Shown here: positions 1 to 7,702 of the stretch, piece after piece
Numbering within the stretch: position 1 is the first letter of the stretch
Layout of the letters: each line of letters opens with the position of its first letter
From: Martinezella dioscoreae
Lineage (GTDB): Bacteria > Pseudomonadota > Alphaproteobacteria > Rhizobiales > Rhizobiaceae
DNA: 64,000 nucleotides
NCBI RefSeq assembly: GCF_009176305.1
Contig: NZ_BLAJ01000009.1
Location: 62,001-126,000, forward strand
Direction: 5' to 3'
The notes under the pieces: generated by a model
What the model saw: only the letters and a program-made list of their open reading frames with translations
What the model was told of the DNA's origin: nothing
The model's database searches: none
Translations under genes and position numbers: made by a program

Positions 1-1
1 G

Positions 2-394
2 GGTGCTCCGCGCTCGCTCCAGGCCCGGGAAAATGCTCCCGACATCAATATCAATGTGAACGTCAACGCCAACCCGCTGTCGGATTCCGATTTCGACGTC
101 GTGCTGACGCTGAGCGCCGAAGCCAAGGATGGCGAGCGCGTTCTCTTCCACACCGAGCTGGTCTATGGCGGCGTCTTCCGCGTGACCGGCTTCCCGCAGG
201 AGCACATGCTGCCGCTGCTCTTCATCGAATGCCCGCGCCTGCTGTTCCCCTTCGCACGCCAGATCATCGCCGACGTCACGCGCAATGGCGGCTTCCCGCC
301 GCTGATGATCGACCCGATCGATTTTGCGCAGATGTTCACGCAGCGCATGGCCGAAGAACAGGCCCGCGCTCAGGTTTCGGCTGTTCCGAACTAA
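2..394 (+). CDS. secB: Protein-export chaperone SecB (5' end outside window)
   Basis: SecB is a cytosolic homotetrameric chaperone that holds preproteins unfolded and passes them to SecA for Sec export. The frame is open from base 2 to the stop at 392-394, giving 130 visible residues; the natural start lies upstream of the window. Seen: the beta-strand core with VNVNANPLSDSDFDVVLTLS, then HTELVYGGVFRVTGF and the family's conserved FPFARQIIADVTRNGGFPP followed by the helical tail DPIDFAQMFTQR. These match alphaproteobacterial SecB. A GTG at 56 is only an internal in-frame codon. A strong hairpin terminator follows. It converges with dnaQ. Confidence 0.93.
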   Translation, partial: GAPRSLQARENAPDININVNVNANPLSDSDFDVVLTLSAEAKDGERVLFHTELVYGGVFRVTGFPQEHMLPLLFIECPRLLFPFARQIIADVTRNGGFPPLMIDPIDFAQMFTQRMAEEQARAQVSAVPN

Positions 395-418
395 GATTTT
401 CGCCTCTTGGAAACAGAA

Positions 419-450
419 ATGCCCGGACACCAATCCGGGCATTTTCTTTT
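419..450 (+). terminator. Rho-independent terminator after secB
   Basis: A 9-bp perfect stem (419-427 ATGCCCGGA with 434-442 TCCGGGCAT, 6-nt loop) is followed by TTTTCTTTT. It sits 25 bases after the secB stop and 20 bases before the end of the convergent dnaQ gene, so it may serve both. Confidence 0.8.
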
Positions 451-469
451 CGTACGCGAGAAAAGCAAT

Positions 470-1186
470 TTACTCGGACGTGCGATATTTCGACCAGATG
501 CCCTTCGCGCCGAGCTTGCTGACCAGTGCAGCATGAGCCGAAAGCTCTTCCTCACTCAGCCGAATGGGTAATGGATTGGGTCGAGTAAAGATATCGACGA
601 CCACCTCCCCAGCATCCTCACTCTGGCGCGAGCGCGCCGATGAACCGACAGCACTGCCGAGCCCGAGCGCCGTCTGCCGGCCACCGATCATCTCGATATA
701 GACTTCGGCCAGCAGTTCGGAGTCGAGCAGCGCTCCATGTTTCGTGCGGTGCGAATTGTCGATGCCGTATCGACGGCAAAGCGCGTCCAGCGAATTCGGC
801 CCCATCGGATGCTTGCGGCGCGCCATGGCGAGCGTATCGATCACCATGTCGGGCAAGATCGGCGGGCGGCCAAGCCTTGCGAACTCCGCATTGACGAAGC
901 CCATGTCGAAGGTGGCGTTGTGCGCGATCCATTTGGCGTCGCCGAAAAATTCAAGAATTTCGTCCGCGACGGTTTCGAAGAGCGGTTTGCCCGTCAGGAA
1001 CTCATCGGTAATGCCGTGCACGGCCAGAGCATCGGGATGCACTTTGCGGTCGCCCGGATTGATATAGATGTGCAATGTCTTACCGGTCGGAAAATGGTTG
1101 AAGAGCTCGATGCCGCCGATTTCGATGATGCGGTCTGCCCTGTTGTCGAGGCCGGTGGTTTCCGTATCGAAAATGATTTCGCGCAT
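470..1186 (-). CDS. dnaQ: DNA polymerase III epsilon subunit (3'-5' proofreading exonuclease)
   Basis: This is the proofreading exonuclease of the replicative polymerase core, partner of DnaE alpha. The 238-residue protein opens with the ExoI motif IIFDTETTG (metal-binding D7 and E9). It has an ExoII-type WIAHNATFDMGF near residue 90 and the ExoIII region with HRTKHGALLDSELLAEVY near residue 150, as in DEDDh exonucleases. The C-terminal tail is the usual weakly conserved polymerase-binding part. It is the last gene of a leftward run coaE-dnaQ, 17 bases downstream of coaE, so it is probably co-transcribed with it. Confidence 0.93.
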   Translation of the reverse strand: MREIIFDTETTGLDNRADRIIEIGGIELFNHFPTGKTLHIYINPGDRKVHPDALAVHGITDEFLTGKPLFETVADEILEFFGDAKWIAHNATFDMGFVNAEFARLGRPPILPDMVIDTLAMARRKHPMGPNSLDALCRRYGIDNSHRTKHGALLDSELLAEVYIEMIGGRQTALGLGSAVGSSARSRQSEDAGEVVVDIFTRPNPLPIRLSEEELSAHAALVSKLGAKGIWSKYRTSE

Positions 1187-1203
1187 ATCGGGACTTCGCT
1201 TTC

Positions 1204-1803
1204 CTATTTCTTGCTCTGCTGTTTGCGCCGCAGATCCGCGATGATCTCTTTGACCTGTTCGCCGGCCGCCTCGATGCTTCCGCCGGTATCGATGACATAA
1301 TCGGCGCGTGCCCGCTTTTCCGCATCCGGCGTCTGGCGGGAGAGAATCATGTTGAATTTTTCCTCCGTCATGCCTCGCCGAGCAAGCACCCTCTCCCGCT
1401 GAATCTGTGGATCACAGCTGACGACGACGATCTTATCTAATCGCTTGTCGGCGCCGGTTTCGAAGAGCAGCGGGATATCCAGCACCACCATATCGGCGTC
1501 GGCCTCGCGCTGACGTTCCAGAAACAGACGCTCGCGATCGCGCACCAGCGGATGAACGATGGCTTCGAGACGCTTGAAGCCGGAGGGATCGCCCGCCAGC
1601 TTTTGGCTAAGTTTCTGCCGATCGACCCTGCCGTCAGCCGTTGTCCCGGGGAAAGCAGCTTCGACCAAGGGAACGGCTTCGCCACTATAGAGATCATGCA
1701 CGACCGCATCGGAATCGTTCACAGGGATTCCGGCTTCAGCGAAGAGTTTCGCCGAGGTCGACTTTCCCATACCGATCGATCCTGTCAGTCCGATCCTGAT
1801 CAT
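1204..1803 (-). CDS. coaE: Dephospho-CoA kinase
   Basis: CoaE catalyses the last step of coenzyme A synthesis, ATP-dependent phosphorylation of the 3'-OH of dephospho-CoA, in the cytosol. The 199-residue protein begins MIRIGLTGSIGMGKST with a P-loop at residues 8-16. It then shows NDSDAVVHDLY (CoA-binding region), VLDIPLLFE and the adenylate-kinase-like lid VLARRGMTEEKF. Length is normal for the family (about 200). It starts one base before the aroE stop region (1805), so aroE-coaE-dnaQ are tightly packed and likely one operon. Confidence 0.94.
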   Translation of the reverse strand: MIRIGLTGSIGMGKSTSAKLFAEAGIPVNDSDAVVHDLYSGEAVPLVEAAFPGTTADGRVDRQKLSQKLAGDPSGFKRLEAIVHPLVRDRERLFLERQREADADMVVLDIPLLFETGADKRLDKIVVVSCDPQIQRERVLARRGMTEEKFNMILSRQTPDAEKRARADYVIDTGGSIEAAGEQVKEIIADLRRKQQSKK

Positions 1804-1804
1804 G

Positions 1805-2662
1805 CTAGTGCTTTTCCATGTCGGCGATGATCAATGTCCTCAAGGTTTCATCGACCGCAGGACGCTTTCCGAACCATTTTTCAAAGCCCGGCACGGCCTG
1901 GTGCAGCAACATGCCAAGACCATCGACGATGGCGAAGCCCTGTTCCTCGGCCTGAGCGAGAAGCGGCGTCTTCAGCGGTACATAGACAATGTCGGTGACG
2001 ACGGCGCCTTCCACAAGAGGAGAGAAATCGATCCGGGGTGCCACTTCGCCATCCATGCCGAGCGAGGTCGTATTGATAAAGAGGCCGGCACCCTGCATGA
2101 CCTCGCCGAGTGCGGCCATCGGATGCGCATGGACCCTCGCGCCAAACCGATCCGCCAGTTCCTGCGCTCGCTGAACCGTGCGGTTGACCACATGGATTTC
2201 CTTGAAGCCGCGGTCGCGCACCGCCTGGATGACAGCGCGGCTGGCACCTCCTGCTCCGAGGATGACTGCACGATCACTGCGATCCCAACCGGGATGACGC
2301 TCGTCGAGGTTCGCTGTGAAGCCGCGGCCATCGGTATTCGTTGCATGCAACTTGCCATTTTCAAGCCACAGGGTGTTGGACGCGCCCAATTCTTCCGAAA
2401 TTTCGTCGGGCCTATCGGCGTGCTTGAAGGCTGCTTCCTTATGGGGGATGGTGACGTTGCCGCCGACGAAGCCGCTGGAACCGTCCTTCAAGGATGAGAC
2501 GAAGGCTTCGAAAGCCTCTACGGGAACTTCGTATGCCCGGTAGCTACCGGCAAGCCCGAGCTGCTTCAACCAGTAACCGTGGATCAAGGGCGAGCGCGAA
2601 TGCCGAACCGGATAACCCGTTACGAAAGCGTTTACGCTTTGTGTTTCACGTGAATCATCCAT
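1805..2662 (-). CDS. aroE: Shikimate dehydrogenase (NADP+)
   Basis: AroE reduces 3-dehydroshikimate to shikimate in aromatic amino acid synthesis. Seen over 285 residues: the substrate-binding YPVRHSRSPLIHGYW near the N terminus, GGNVTIPHKE with the catalytic lysine, the NADP Rossmann loop AVILGAGGASRAV, NTTSLGM and the C-terminal Q in LLHQAVPGFE. The reading frame stays open further upstream, but ATG at 2662 fits the family start and overlaps the maf stop by 8 bases. The start region is oddly constrained: codons 4-8 (SRETQ) lie inside a parS-like palindrome at 2642-2657. Confidence 0.93.
   Translation of the reverse strand: MDDSRETQSVNAFVTGYPVRHSRSPLIHGYWLKQLGLAGSYRAYEVPVEAFEAFVSSLKDGSSGFVGGNVTIPHKEAAFKHADRPDEISEELGASNTLWLENGKLHATNTDGRGFTANLDERHPGWDRSDRAVILGAGGASRAVIQAVRDRGFKEIHVVNRTVQRAQELADRFGARVHAHPMAALGEVMQGAGLFINTTSLGMDGEVAPRIDFSPLVEGAVVTDIVYVPLKTPLLAQAEEQGFAIVDGLGMLLHQAVPGFEKWFGKRPAVDETLRTLIIADMEKH
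2642..2657. promoter_or_regulatory. parS-like site at aroE start/maf stop
   Basis: The 16-mer TGTTTCACGTGAATCA matches the parS consensus TGTTTCACGTGAAACA at 15 of 16 positions. It overlaps the first codons of aroE and the stop codon of maf. ParB encoded at 12.5 kb would bind it. Confidence 0.75.
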
Positions 2663-3254
2663 CGATCGTCCCCAACTCTCGCAGTTTTTCCAGAAGCGGC
2701 AGCATCGGCAAACCGACGATGGTGAAATAATCGCCGTCGACTTTCGAGAAAAGCTGGATGCCCTCGCCCTCAAGCTGATAGGCGCCGACGCTCGACAATG
2801 CCTTTTCCCCGACGCGGCTCAGATGTCGATGGATGAAATCGGCCGGCAGCTCACGCATGGTCAGATCGGCGCGGGATACATGTTCCCAGATGATGTCGCC
2901 GTTGCGCGCCAAAGCGATGGCGCTGTTCAGCCGATGGGTTTTACCCGATAGCGTCCGCAGATGATTTTCCGCCTCCGCCATCGACTTCGGCTTGTGAAAG
3001 ACCCGCGCACCCAGCGACATGGTCTGATCCGAACCGATCACGAGCGATCCGGGGAAGCGATCGCTCACCTCTTTTGCCTTCGCCTTTGCCAGCACGAGCG
3101 CGACAGCATCCGGGCTGGCACCACCCATTTCCAGGGGTGCTTCGATCGCGCGCTCGTCGATATCGGCAGCAATAGCCTGAAAATGCAGCCCAGCATTTTC
3201 CATCAGCATCCGGCGGAACGGACTGGACGATGCGAGGATAAGGGGCGAGGTCAT
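2655..3254 (-). CDS. maf: Maf family nucleotide pyrophosphatase
   Basis: Maf-like proteins hydrolyse non-canonical or methylated nucleoside triphosphates (dTTP/UTP or m7GTP subtypes) and were first linked to septum inhibition. The 199-residue product shows LILASSSPFRRMLM at the N terminus, DIDERAIE, LVIGSDQTM with the acidic catalytic residue, and GAYQLEGEGIQLFSKVDGDYFTIVGLP. ATG 3254 is chosen over ATG 3278 because a GGAG element lies 9 bases ahead of it. It overlaps aroE by 8 bases and sits 33 bases after the upstream regulator gene. Confidence 0.9.
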   Translation of the reverse strand: MTSPLILASSSPFRRMLMENAGLHFQAIAADIDERAIEAPLEMGGASPDAVALVLAKAKAKEVSDRFPGSLVIGSDQTMSLGARVFHKPKSMAEAENHLRTLSGKTHRLNSAIALARNGDIIWEHVSRADLTMRELPADFIHRHLSRVGEKALSSVGAYQLEGEGIQLFSKVDGDYFTIVGLPMLPLLEKLRELGTIDG

Positions 3255-3287
3255 GACGGCTGCCTCCGAGATAATCATGTGCAGCGC

Positions 3288-4109
3288 TTAGCGCAGCTTG
3301 GGTCGCAGGGCAACAATCGCGGCAGCAGTCTCTTCGATCGAACGACGCGTGACATCGATGATCGGCCAGTTATGTCTGGCGCAGAGCGAGCGGGCATATT
3401 TCAGCTCTTCGGAGATGGCGGCCCGATCGGTGTAGTCGCCGCGGTCGAAGCCAGGAGTCGTACCGAGGATGCGATTTTCGCGAACCTGCGAGATCCGGTC
3501 CGTCGTCGCCACCAATCCGACGATCAACGGCTTTGTCGCCTTGATCAGGCTTTCCGGTAATGGCACACCGTGGACGATCGGAATATTGGCCGTCTTGATG
3601 CCGCGATTCGCAAGATAGATGCTCGTCGGCGTTTTCGAGGTGCGGCTGATACCAATGATGACGACATCGGCATCATCATAGTCATCGGGCATCTGGCCGT
3701 CGTCATGATCCATGGTGAAGTTCAACGCTTCGATGCGGGCGAAATAATCCGCATTCATCACATGCTGCGCGCCGACGCGCCGACGCGAGGCCGTGCCGAG
3801 ATAGGTCTGGAAGACATTCATGACCGGCTCGAGAACATTGACGGATGGTACGCCCATCTCCCTGCAGCGCTCGGCGATGAAATCGGCAAGTTCGCGATCG
3901 ACGATCGTATAGAGGACAATGCCGGGGCTGTGATCGATCGCTTCCAATACAGGCAGAAGCTGCTTGCGATTTCTGATCAGCGGATAGACGTGCTCAATCG
4001 GCTGGCTAGCATGGAATTGCACAGAGGCCGCGCGGCCGGCGGAGATGAGAGTCTCGCCCGTTGAGTCAGAAATCAGATGCAGATGAAAGAAGCTAGTTCG
4101 GTTTTCCAC
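3288..4109 (-). CDS. ppsR: Pyruvate phosphate dikinase regulatory kinase/phosphorylase (DUF299)
   Basis: This family phosphorylates (ADP-dependent) and dephosphorylates pyruvate phosphate dikinase or PEP synthase, controlling PEP-pyruvate exchange. Seen: HLHLISDSTGETL at the N terminus, the mid-protein nucleotide-binding segment VIIGISRTSKTPTSIYLANRG, and TDRISQVRENRL-like TDRISQVRENRI. A GTG start at 4109 gives 273 residues, the usual family length; ATG 4121 would add four residues and ATG 4202 thirty-one. The gene head lies directly at the putative oriC, and the start codon overlaps a weak DnaA-like box (4102-4110). Whether PPDK or PEP synthase is the target cannot be told from here. Confidence 0.88.
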   Translation of the reverse strand: MENRTSFFHLHLISDSTGETLISAGRAASVQFHASQPIEHVYPLIRNRKQLLPVLEAIDHSPGIVLYTIVDRELADFIAERCREMGVPSVNVLEPVMNVFQTYLGTASRRRVGAQHVMNADYFARIEALNFTMDHDDGQMPDDYDDADVVIIGISRTSKTPTSIYLANRGIKTANIPIVHGVPLPESLIKATKPLIVGLVATTDRISQVRENRILGTTPGFDRGDYTDRAAISEELKYARSLCARHNWPIIDVTRRSIEETAAAIVALRPKLR

Positions 4110-4194
4110 GCTACTTTCCATCGCCTGTTGATATCTCGGGAGAAAAGAGAGGTACGAGAAGGGGGCCATCTTGGGCAAGTGGAAAACGGCCGAG

Positions 4195-4203
4195 TTTTCC
4201 ACA
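4195..4203 (+). promoter_or_regulatory. DnaA box (TTTTCCACA, one mismatch)
   Basis: TTTTCCACA differs from the consensus TTATCCACA at one base. It is the leftmost clear box of the origin cluster. Confidence 0.55.
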
Positions 4204-4237
4204 TTTGGAATTTTCGAGAGGAGGCTTTCACGGCGGC

Positions 4238-4255
4238 TGTGGGCAATGTGGATAA
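4238..4255 (-). promoter_or_regulatory. Tandem DnaA boxes
   Basis: Two minus-strand boxes abut without spacer: TGTGGGCAA (4238-4246, one mismatch) and TGTGGATAA (4247-4255, perfect). Adjacent boxes of this sort favour cooperative DnaA binding. Confidence 0.7.
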
Positions 4256-4350
4256 GATCGACAACACCTCGCTCATCCCCGACTTGTCCCCAGAAGACGA
4301 AAAGCCGAATTTCTCCTCAACCTCCTCAAAAGATTGAAAAATCACCTCTC

Positions 4351-4359
4351 TTATCCACA
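4351..4359 (+). promoter_or_regulatory. Perfect DnaA box
   Basis: TTATCCACA matches the consensus exactly, 100 bases to the right of the tandem pair and in the opposite orientation, towards the A+T-rich tract. Confidence 0.7.
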
Positions 4360-4510
4360 TATTGGCTTGCGATCTCGAAATCTCTCCAAATTTATGCGCG
4401 AGGCGCGACAAATTGGACAGGCAAGGGATGAACTTTAATCCTTGCTACTCACCGACTCTAAGAAATAGAAACCTTTCAATATATGTTTGGTTTTATATAG
4501 GACGACGTCT

Positions 4511-5545
4511 GTGACTGATGAACGCCGGAAGATCATGCGGGTCTTGAGCGGAGAAACGCTCACCCCTCCCCCGCTCTGGCTGATGAGACAGGCAGGCCGT
4601 TATCTACCTGAATATCGTGAAACGCGTGCGAAGGCGGGAAGCTTTCTCGATCTCTGTTATTCGCCGGATCACGCCGTCGAGGTGACGCTGCAGCCGATCC
4701 GCCGTTATGGCTTTGATGCGGCCATTCTCTTTTCCGATATTCTCGTCATCCCCGATGCGCTGAAGCGGAATGTGCGTTTCACCGAAGGACATGGGCCGGA
4801 AATGGACCCGATCGACGAGACGGGCATCATGGCTTTGAAACCGGAGGGCATCACGGCGTATCTGGAGCCTGTCATGGAGACGGTGCGCCGGCTGCGGCAG
4901 GACTTGCCTCAGGAAACCACGCTTCTCGGCTTCTGCGGCGCTCCTTGGACCGTTGCGACCTATATGATCGCCGGACACGGCACGCCGGATCAGGCCCCTG
5001 CGCGGCTATTTGCCTATCGCTATCCCAAGGCCTTCGAACATCTGCTGATGCTGCTTGCCGACATATCAGCCGATTATCTCGTGGCGCAAATCGATGCCGG
5101 TGCGGATGCCGTGCAGATCTTCGATTCCTGGGCCGGTGTGCTTGGTGAGAAGGAATTCGAGGCTTTCGCCATCAAGCCGGTCGCAAAGATGATCGCGTCG
5201 ATCAAGTCGCGGCGGCCACAGGCTCGGATCATCGCCTTCGCCAAGGGTGCGGGCTATCTCTTGAAAACCTATCGGCAGAAGACGGGCGCCGATGCGATCG
5301 GCCTCGACTGGTCGGTGCCTTTGGCCTTTGCTCGGGAACTGCAGAAGGATGGACCGGTGCAGGGTAATCTCGATCCGATGCGCGTGGTTGCCGGCGGCAA
5401 GGCTTTGGATGATGGTATCGACGATATCCTGCAGCAGCTCGGAAATGGCCCACTGATTTTCAATCTCGGGCATGGGATCACGCCCCAGGCCGATCCGGCC
5501 AATGTGGCGGCGCTGGTCGAACGTGTGCGGGGATGGAGGAAGTGA
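4511..5545 (+). CDS. hemE: Uroporphyrinogen decarboxylase
   Basis: HemE decarboxylates the four acetate side chains of uroporphyrinogen III to coproporphyrinogen III in haem synthesis (cytosolic TIM barrel). Seen: LWLMRQAGRYLPEYR and ILFSDILVIPDAL in the N-terminal part, GFCGAPWTVATYMI in the middle, and FNLGHGITPQADP at the C terminus. The GTG start at 4511 (344 residues) is preceded by AGGA eight bases upstream; ATG 4487 would lie in the A+T-rich origin tract and add eight unconserved residues. The stop TGA overlaps the ATG of hemJ (5543-5547). Confidence 0.94.
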   Translation: MTDERRKIMRVLSGETLTPPPLWLMRQAGRYLPEYRETRAKAGSFLDLCYSPDHAVEVTLQPIRRYGFDAAILFSDILVIPDALKRNVRFTEGHGPEMDPIDETGIMALKPEGITAYLEPVMETVRRLRQDLPQETTLLGFCGAPWTVATYMIAGHGTPDQAPARLFAYRYPKAFEHLLMLLADISADYLVAQIDAGADAVQIFDSWAGVLGEKEFEAFAIKPVAKMIASIKSRRPQARIIAFAKGAGYLLKTYRQKTGADAIGLDWSVPLAFARELQKDGPVQGNLDPMRVVAGGKALDDGIDDILQQLGNGPLIFNLGHGITPQADPANVAALVERVRGWRK

Positions 5546-6090
5546 TGACGGTGGAAAAGCAGACGGATTCCGCGGCGGGCCAGAAGGCCGGACGACGGGC
5601 CTATTTCATGATCCTGATCTTTGCGGTGCTGGCGATCGGTCTGTTCGCCTGGCATCCGGCCGATCTCTATCTCTGGATCAAGGCGCTGCACATCATCGCC
5701 GTCATCTCGTGGATGGCCGGCATGTTCTATCTGCCTCGGCTATTTGTTTATCACACCGATGCCGCGCCCGGCTCGCAGCAATCCGAGACCTTTAAGGTGA
5801 TGGAGCAGCGTCTGCTGCGCTATATCATCAACCCGGCGATGATTCTGACCTGGATTTTCGGGCTTTATCTGGCCTGGTCGGTCTATGATTTCCAGGGCGG
5901 CTGGCTGCATGCCAAGATCGGGCTTGTCTTGATCCTCTCGGGCGTTCATGGCCATTTCAGTGCTGCGGTGCGTGCCTTTGCTCGCGACCAGAACAAGCAT
6001 TCTGCCCGATACTGGCGTGTCATGAACGAGGCGCCGACGCTTCTGATGATCGCGATCGTCATTCTCGTGGTCGTCAAGCCGTTTGCATGA
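5545..6090 (+). CDS. hemJ: Protoporphyrinogen oxidase HemJ
   Basis: HemJ (UPF0093) oxidises protoporphyrinogen IX to protoporphyrin IX in bacteria that lack HemG/HemY; it is an integral membrane haem protein. The 181-residue product has about four hydrophobic segments: FMILIFAVLAIGLFAW, the conserved IKALHIIAVISWMAGMFYLP, AMILTWIFGLYLAW and MIAIVILVVVKPFA. The conserved histidine sits in ALHIIAV and the conserved RLFVYH follows. ATG 5545 overlaps the hemE stop and has GGAGGA upstream, so hemE-hemJ is a translationally coupled haem operon. Confidence 0.9.
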   Translation: MTVEKQTDSAAGQKAGRRAYFMILIFAVLAIGLFAWHPADLYLWIKALHIIAVISWMAGMFYLPRLFVYHTDAAPGSQQSETFKVMEQRLLRYIINPAMILTWIFGLYLAWSVYDFQGGWLHAKIGLVLILSGVHGHFSAAVRAFARDQNKHSARYWRVMNEAPTLLMIAIVILVVVKPFA

Positions 6091-6288
6091 GGCGGGACTG
6101 TATTAGGGGCGACGTAAAATTTCTTTCATTTTGCGGCCCCCCCTTGCGGTTCAGAAAGTGAGTCGCTATTTTCCCGCCATCTTCTCTTCGTGGCATGTAT
6201 CCATTCTGTCGCCCGCGAGCGCCCCTATCGCGGTTCTGAATACGAGCAACATTGCCTTCCCCCTCCAAAAAAATGAGTAATTCCCTTC

Positions 6289-7554
6289 ATGGCTGAAATG
6301 AAGCTTCAGGAACTGAAAAATAAATCCCCGACCGATCTTCTGGCCTTTGCCGAATCGCTCGAGGTGGAAAACGCCAGCACGATGCGCAAACAGGAATTGA
6401 TGTTTGCGATCCTGAAGGTGCTGGCGAGCCAAGACGTAGAAATCATCGGCGAGGGCGTCGTCGAGGTTCTGCAGGATGGCTTCGGTTTCTTGCGTTCCGC
6501 GAATGCTAATTATCTTCCCGGTCCGGACGATATCTATATTTCCCCCTCCCAGATCCGCCGCTTCTCGTTGAAGACGGGCGACACAGTCGAGGGACCGATC
6601 CGCGGACCGAAAGAAGGCGAGCGCTATTTCGCGCTGCTGAAAGTCAACACCATCAATTTCGACGATCCGGAAAAGATCCGTCACAAGGTTCACTTCGACA
6701 ATCTGACGCCGCTCTATCCGAACGAGCGTTTCCGTATGGAACTCGACGTTCCCACCTCGAAGGATCTGTCGCCCCGCGTGATCGATCTCGTGGCGCCGCT
6801 CGGCAAGGGCCAGCGCGGCCTGATCGTCGCCCCGCCGCGTACGGGTAAAACCGTCCTGCTGCAGAACATCGCCCATTCCATCACCGCCAATCATCCGGAT
6901 TGTTATCTGATCGTTCTCTTAATCGACGAGCGTCCGGAAGAAGTGACTGACATGCAGCGCTCCGTGCGCGGCGAAGTCATCTCGTCGACCTTCGACGAGC
7001 CGGCCGTGCGCCACGTCCAGGTTGCCGAAATGGTCATCGAGAAGGCTAAGCGTCTGGTCGAGCATGGCCGTGACGTCGTCATCCTGCTCGACTCCATCAC
7101 CCGCCTTGGCCGCGCCTATAACACCGTGGTCCCCTCTTCCGGTAAGGTTCTGACCGGTGGTGTGGACGCCAACGCCCTGCAGCGTCCGAAGCGCTTCTTC
7201 GGCGCTGCGCGTAATATTGAAGAAGGCGGTTCGCTGACGATTATTGCGACGGCGCTGATCGATACCGGCAGCCGTATGGACGAAGTGATCTTCGAAGAAT
7301 TCAAGGGCACCGGTAACTCGGAAATCGTGCTCGACCGCAAGGTTGCCGATAAGCGCATCTTCCCGGCTATGGATATCCTCAAGTCCGGTACGCGCAAGGA
7401 AGACCTGCTGGTGCCGCGCCAGGATCTGCAGAAGATCTTCGTTCTTCGCCGTATCCTCGCGCCGATGGGCACGACCGACGCGATCGAGTTCCTGATCGAC
7501 AAGCTCAAGCAGACAAAGAACAACCCGGATTTCTTCGATTCGATGAATACGTAA
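6289..7554 (+). CDS. rho: Transcription termination factor Rho
   Basis: Rho is the hexameric RNA-dependent ATPase and helicase that ends transcription of untranslated RNAs. The 421-residue protein has the N-terminal helical Rho_N (LKNKSPTDLLAFAESLEVE), the RNA-binding cold-shock-like domain with DGFGFLRS (about residues 60-70), Walker A in VAPPRTGKTVLLQN and Walker B VILLDSITRLGRAYN, with the Q/R-loop region following. Length equals typical alphaproteobacterial Rho. The 198-base leader after hemJ holds an 8-bp hairpin without a T tract at 6113-6135; whether Rho autoregulation acts there cannot be told. Confidence 0.97.
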   Translation: MAEMKLQELKNKSPTDLLAFAESLEVENASTMRKQELMFAILKVLASQDVEIIGEGVVEVLQDGFGFLRSANANYLPGPDDIYISPSQIRRFSLKTGDTVEGPIRGPKEGERYFALLKVNTINFDDPEKIRHKVHFDNLTPLYPNERFRMELDVPTSKDLSPRVIDLVAPLGKGQRGLIVAPPRTGKTVLLQNIAHSITANHPDCYLIVLLIDERPEEVTDMQRSVRGEVISSTFDEPAVRHVQVAEMVIEKAKRLVEHGRDVVILLDSITRLGRAYNTVVPSSGKVLTGGVDANALQRPKRFFGAARNIEEGGSLTIIATALIDTGSRMDEVIFEEFKGTGNSEIVLDRKVADKRIFPAMDILKSGTRKEDLLVPRQDLQKIFVLRRILAPMGTTDAIEFLIDKLKQTKNNPDFFDSMNT

Positions 7555-7608
7555 TCCTTAGCCGGATTCGTCATATTGCCGCTTTAGCGGTGCTTCCATG
7601 GTGTTATG

Positions 7609-7641
7609 ATCGGGCTGCGAATTGCAGCCCGATTTTGTTTT
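7609..7641 (+). terminator. Rho-independent terminator after rho
   Basis: A 10-bp perfect stem (7609-7618 ATCGGGCTGC with 7624-7633 GCAGCCCGAT, loop GAATT) is followed by TTGTTTT. It lies 54 bases after the rho stop. Confidence 0.85.
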
Positions 7642-7702
7642 GCGGGATCGAATGTCGAGATGAAGGGTCGCTCGGCAATCGATTCGGATGCGGATCAATC
7701 TT

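Larger units (their letters stand above)
4110..4510. other. oriC: Probable chromosomal replication origin (oriC)
   Basis: This non-coding spacer separates the leftward ppsR from the rightward hemE. It contains two perfect DnaA boxes (TGTGGATAA at 4247-4255 and TTATCCACA at 4351-4359) and two near matches (TTTTCCACA 4195-4203; TGTGGGCAA 4238-4246, abutting the first perfect box). A weaker TTGTCCCCA lies at 4284-4292. Next to hemE, 4459-4500 is about four-fifths A+T, a candidate unwinding element, and a GANTC methylation site (GACTC) lies at 4454-4458. In Caulobacter and Sinorhizobium the origin also lies beside hemE. Assignment is inference from box clustering plus synteny; the hemE promoter must also lie here. 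Confidence 0.8.
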
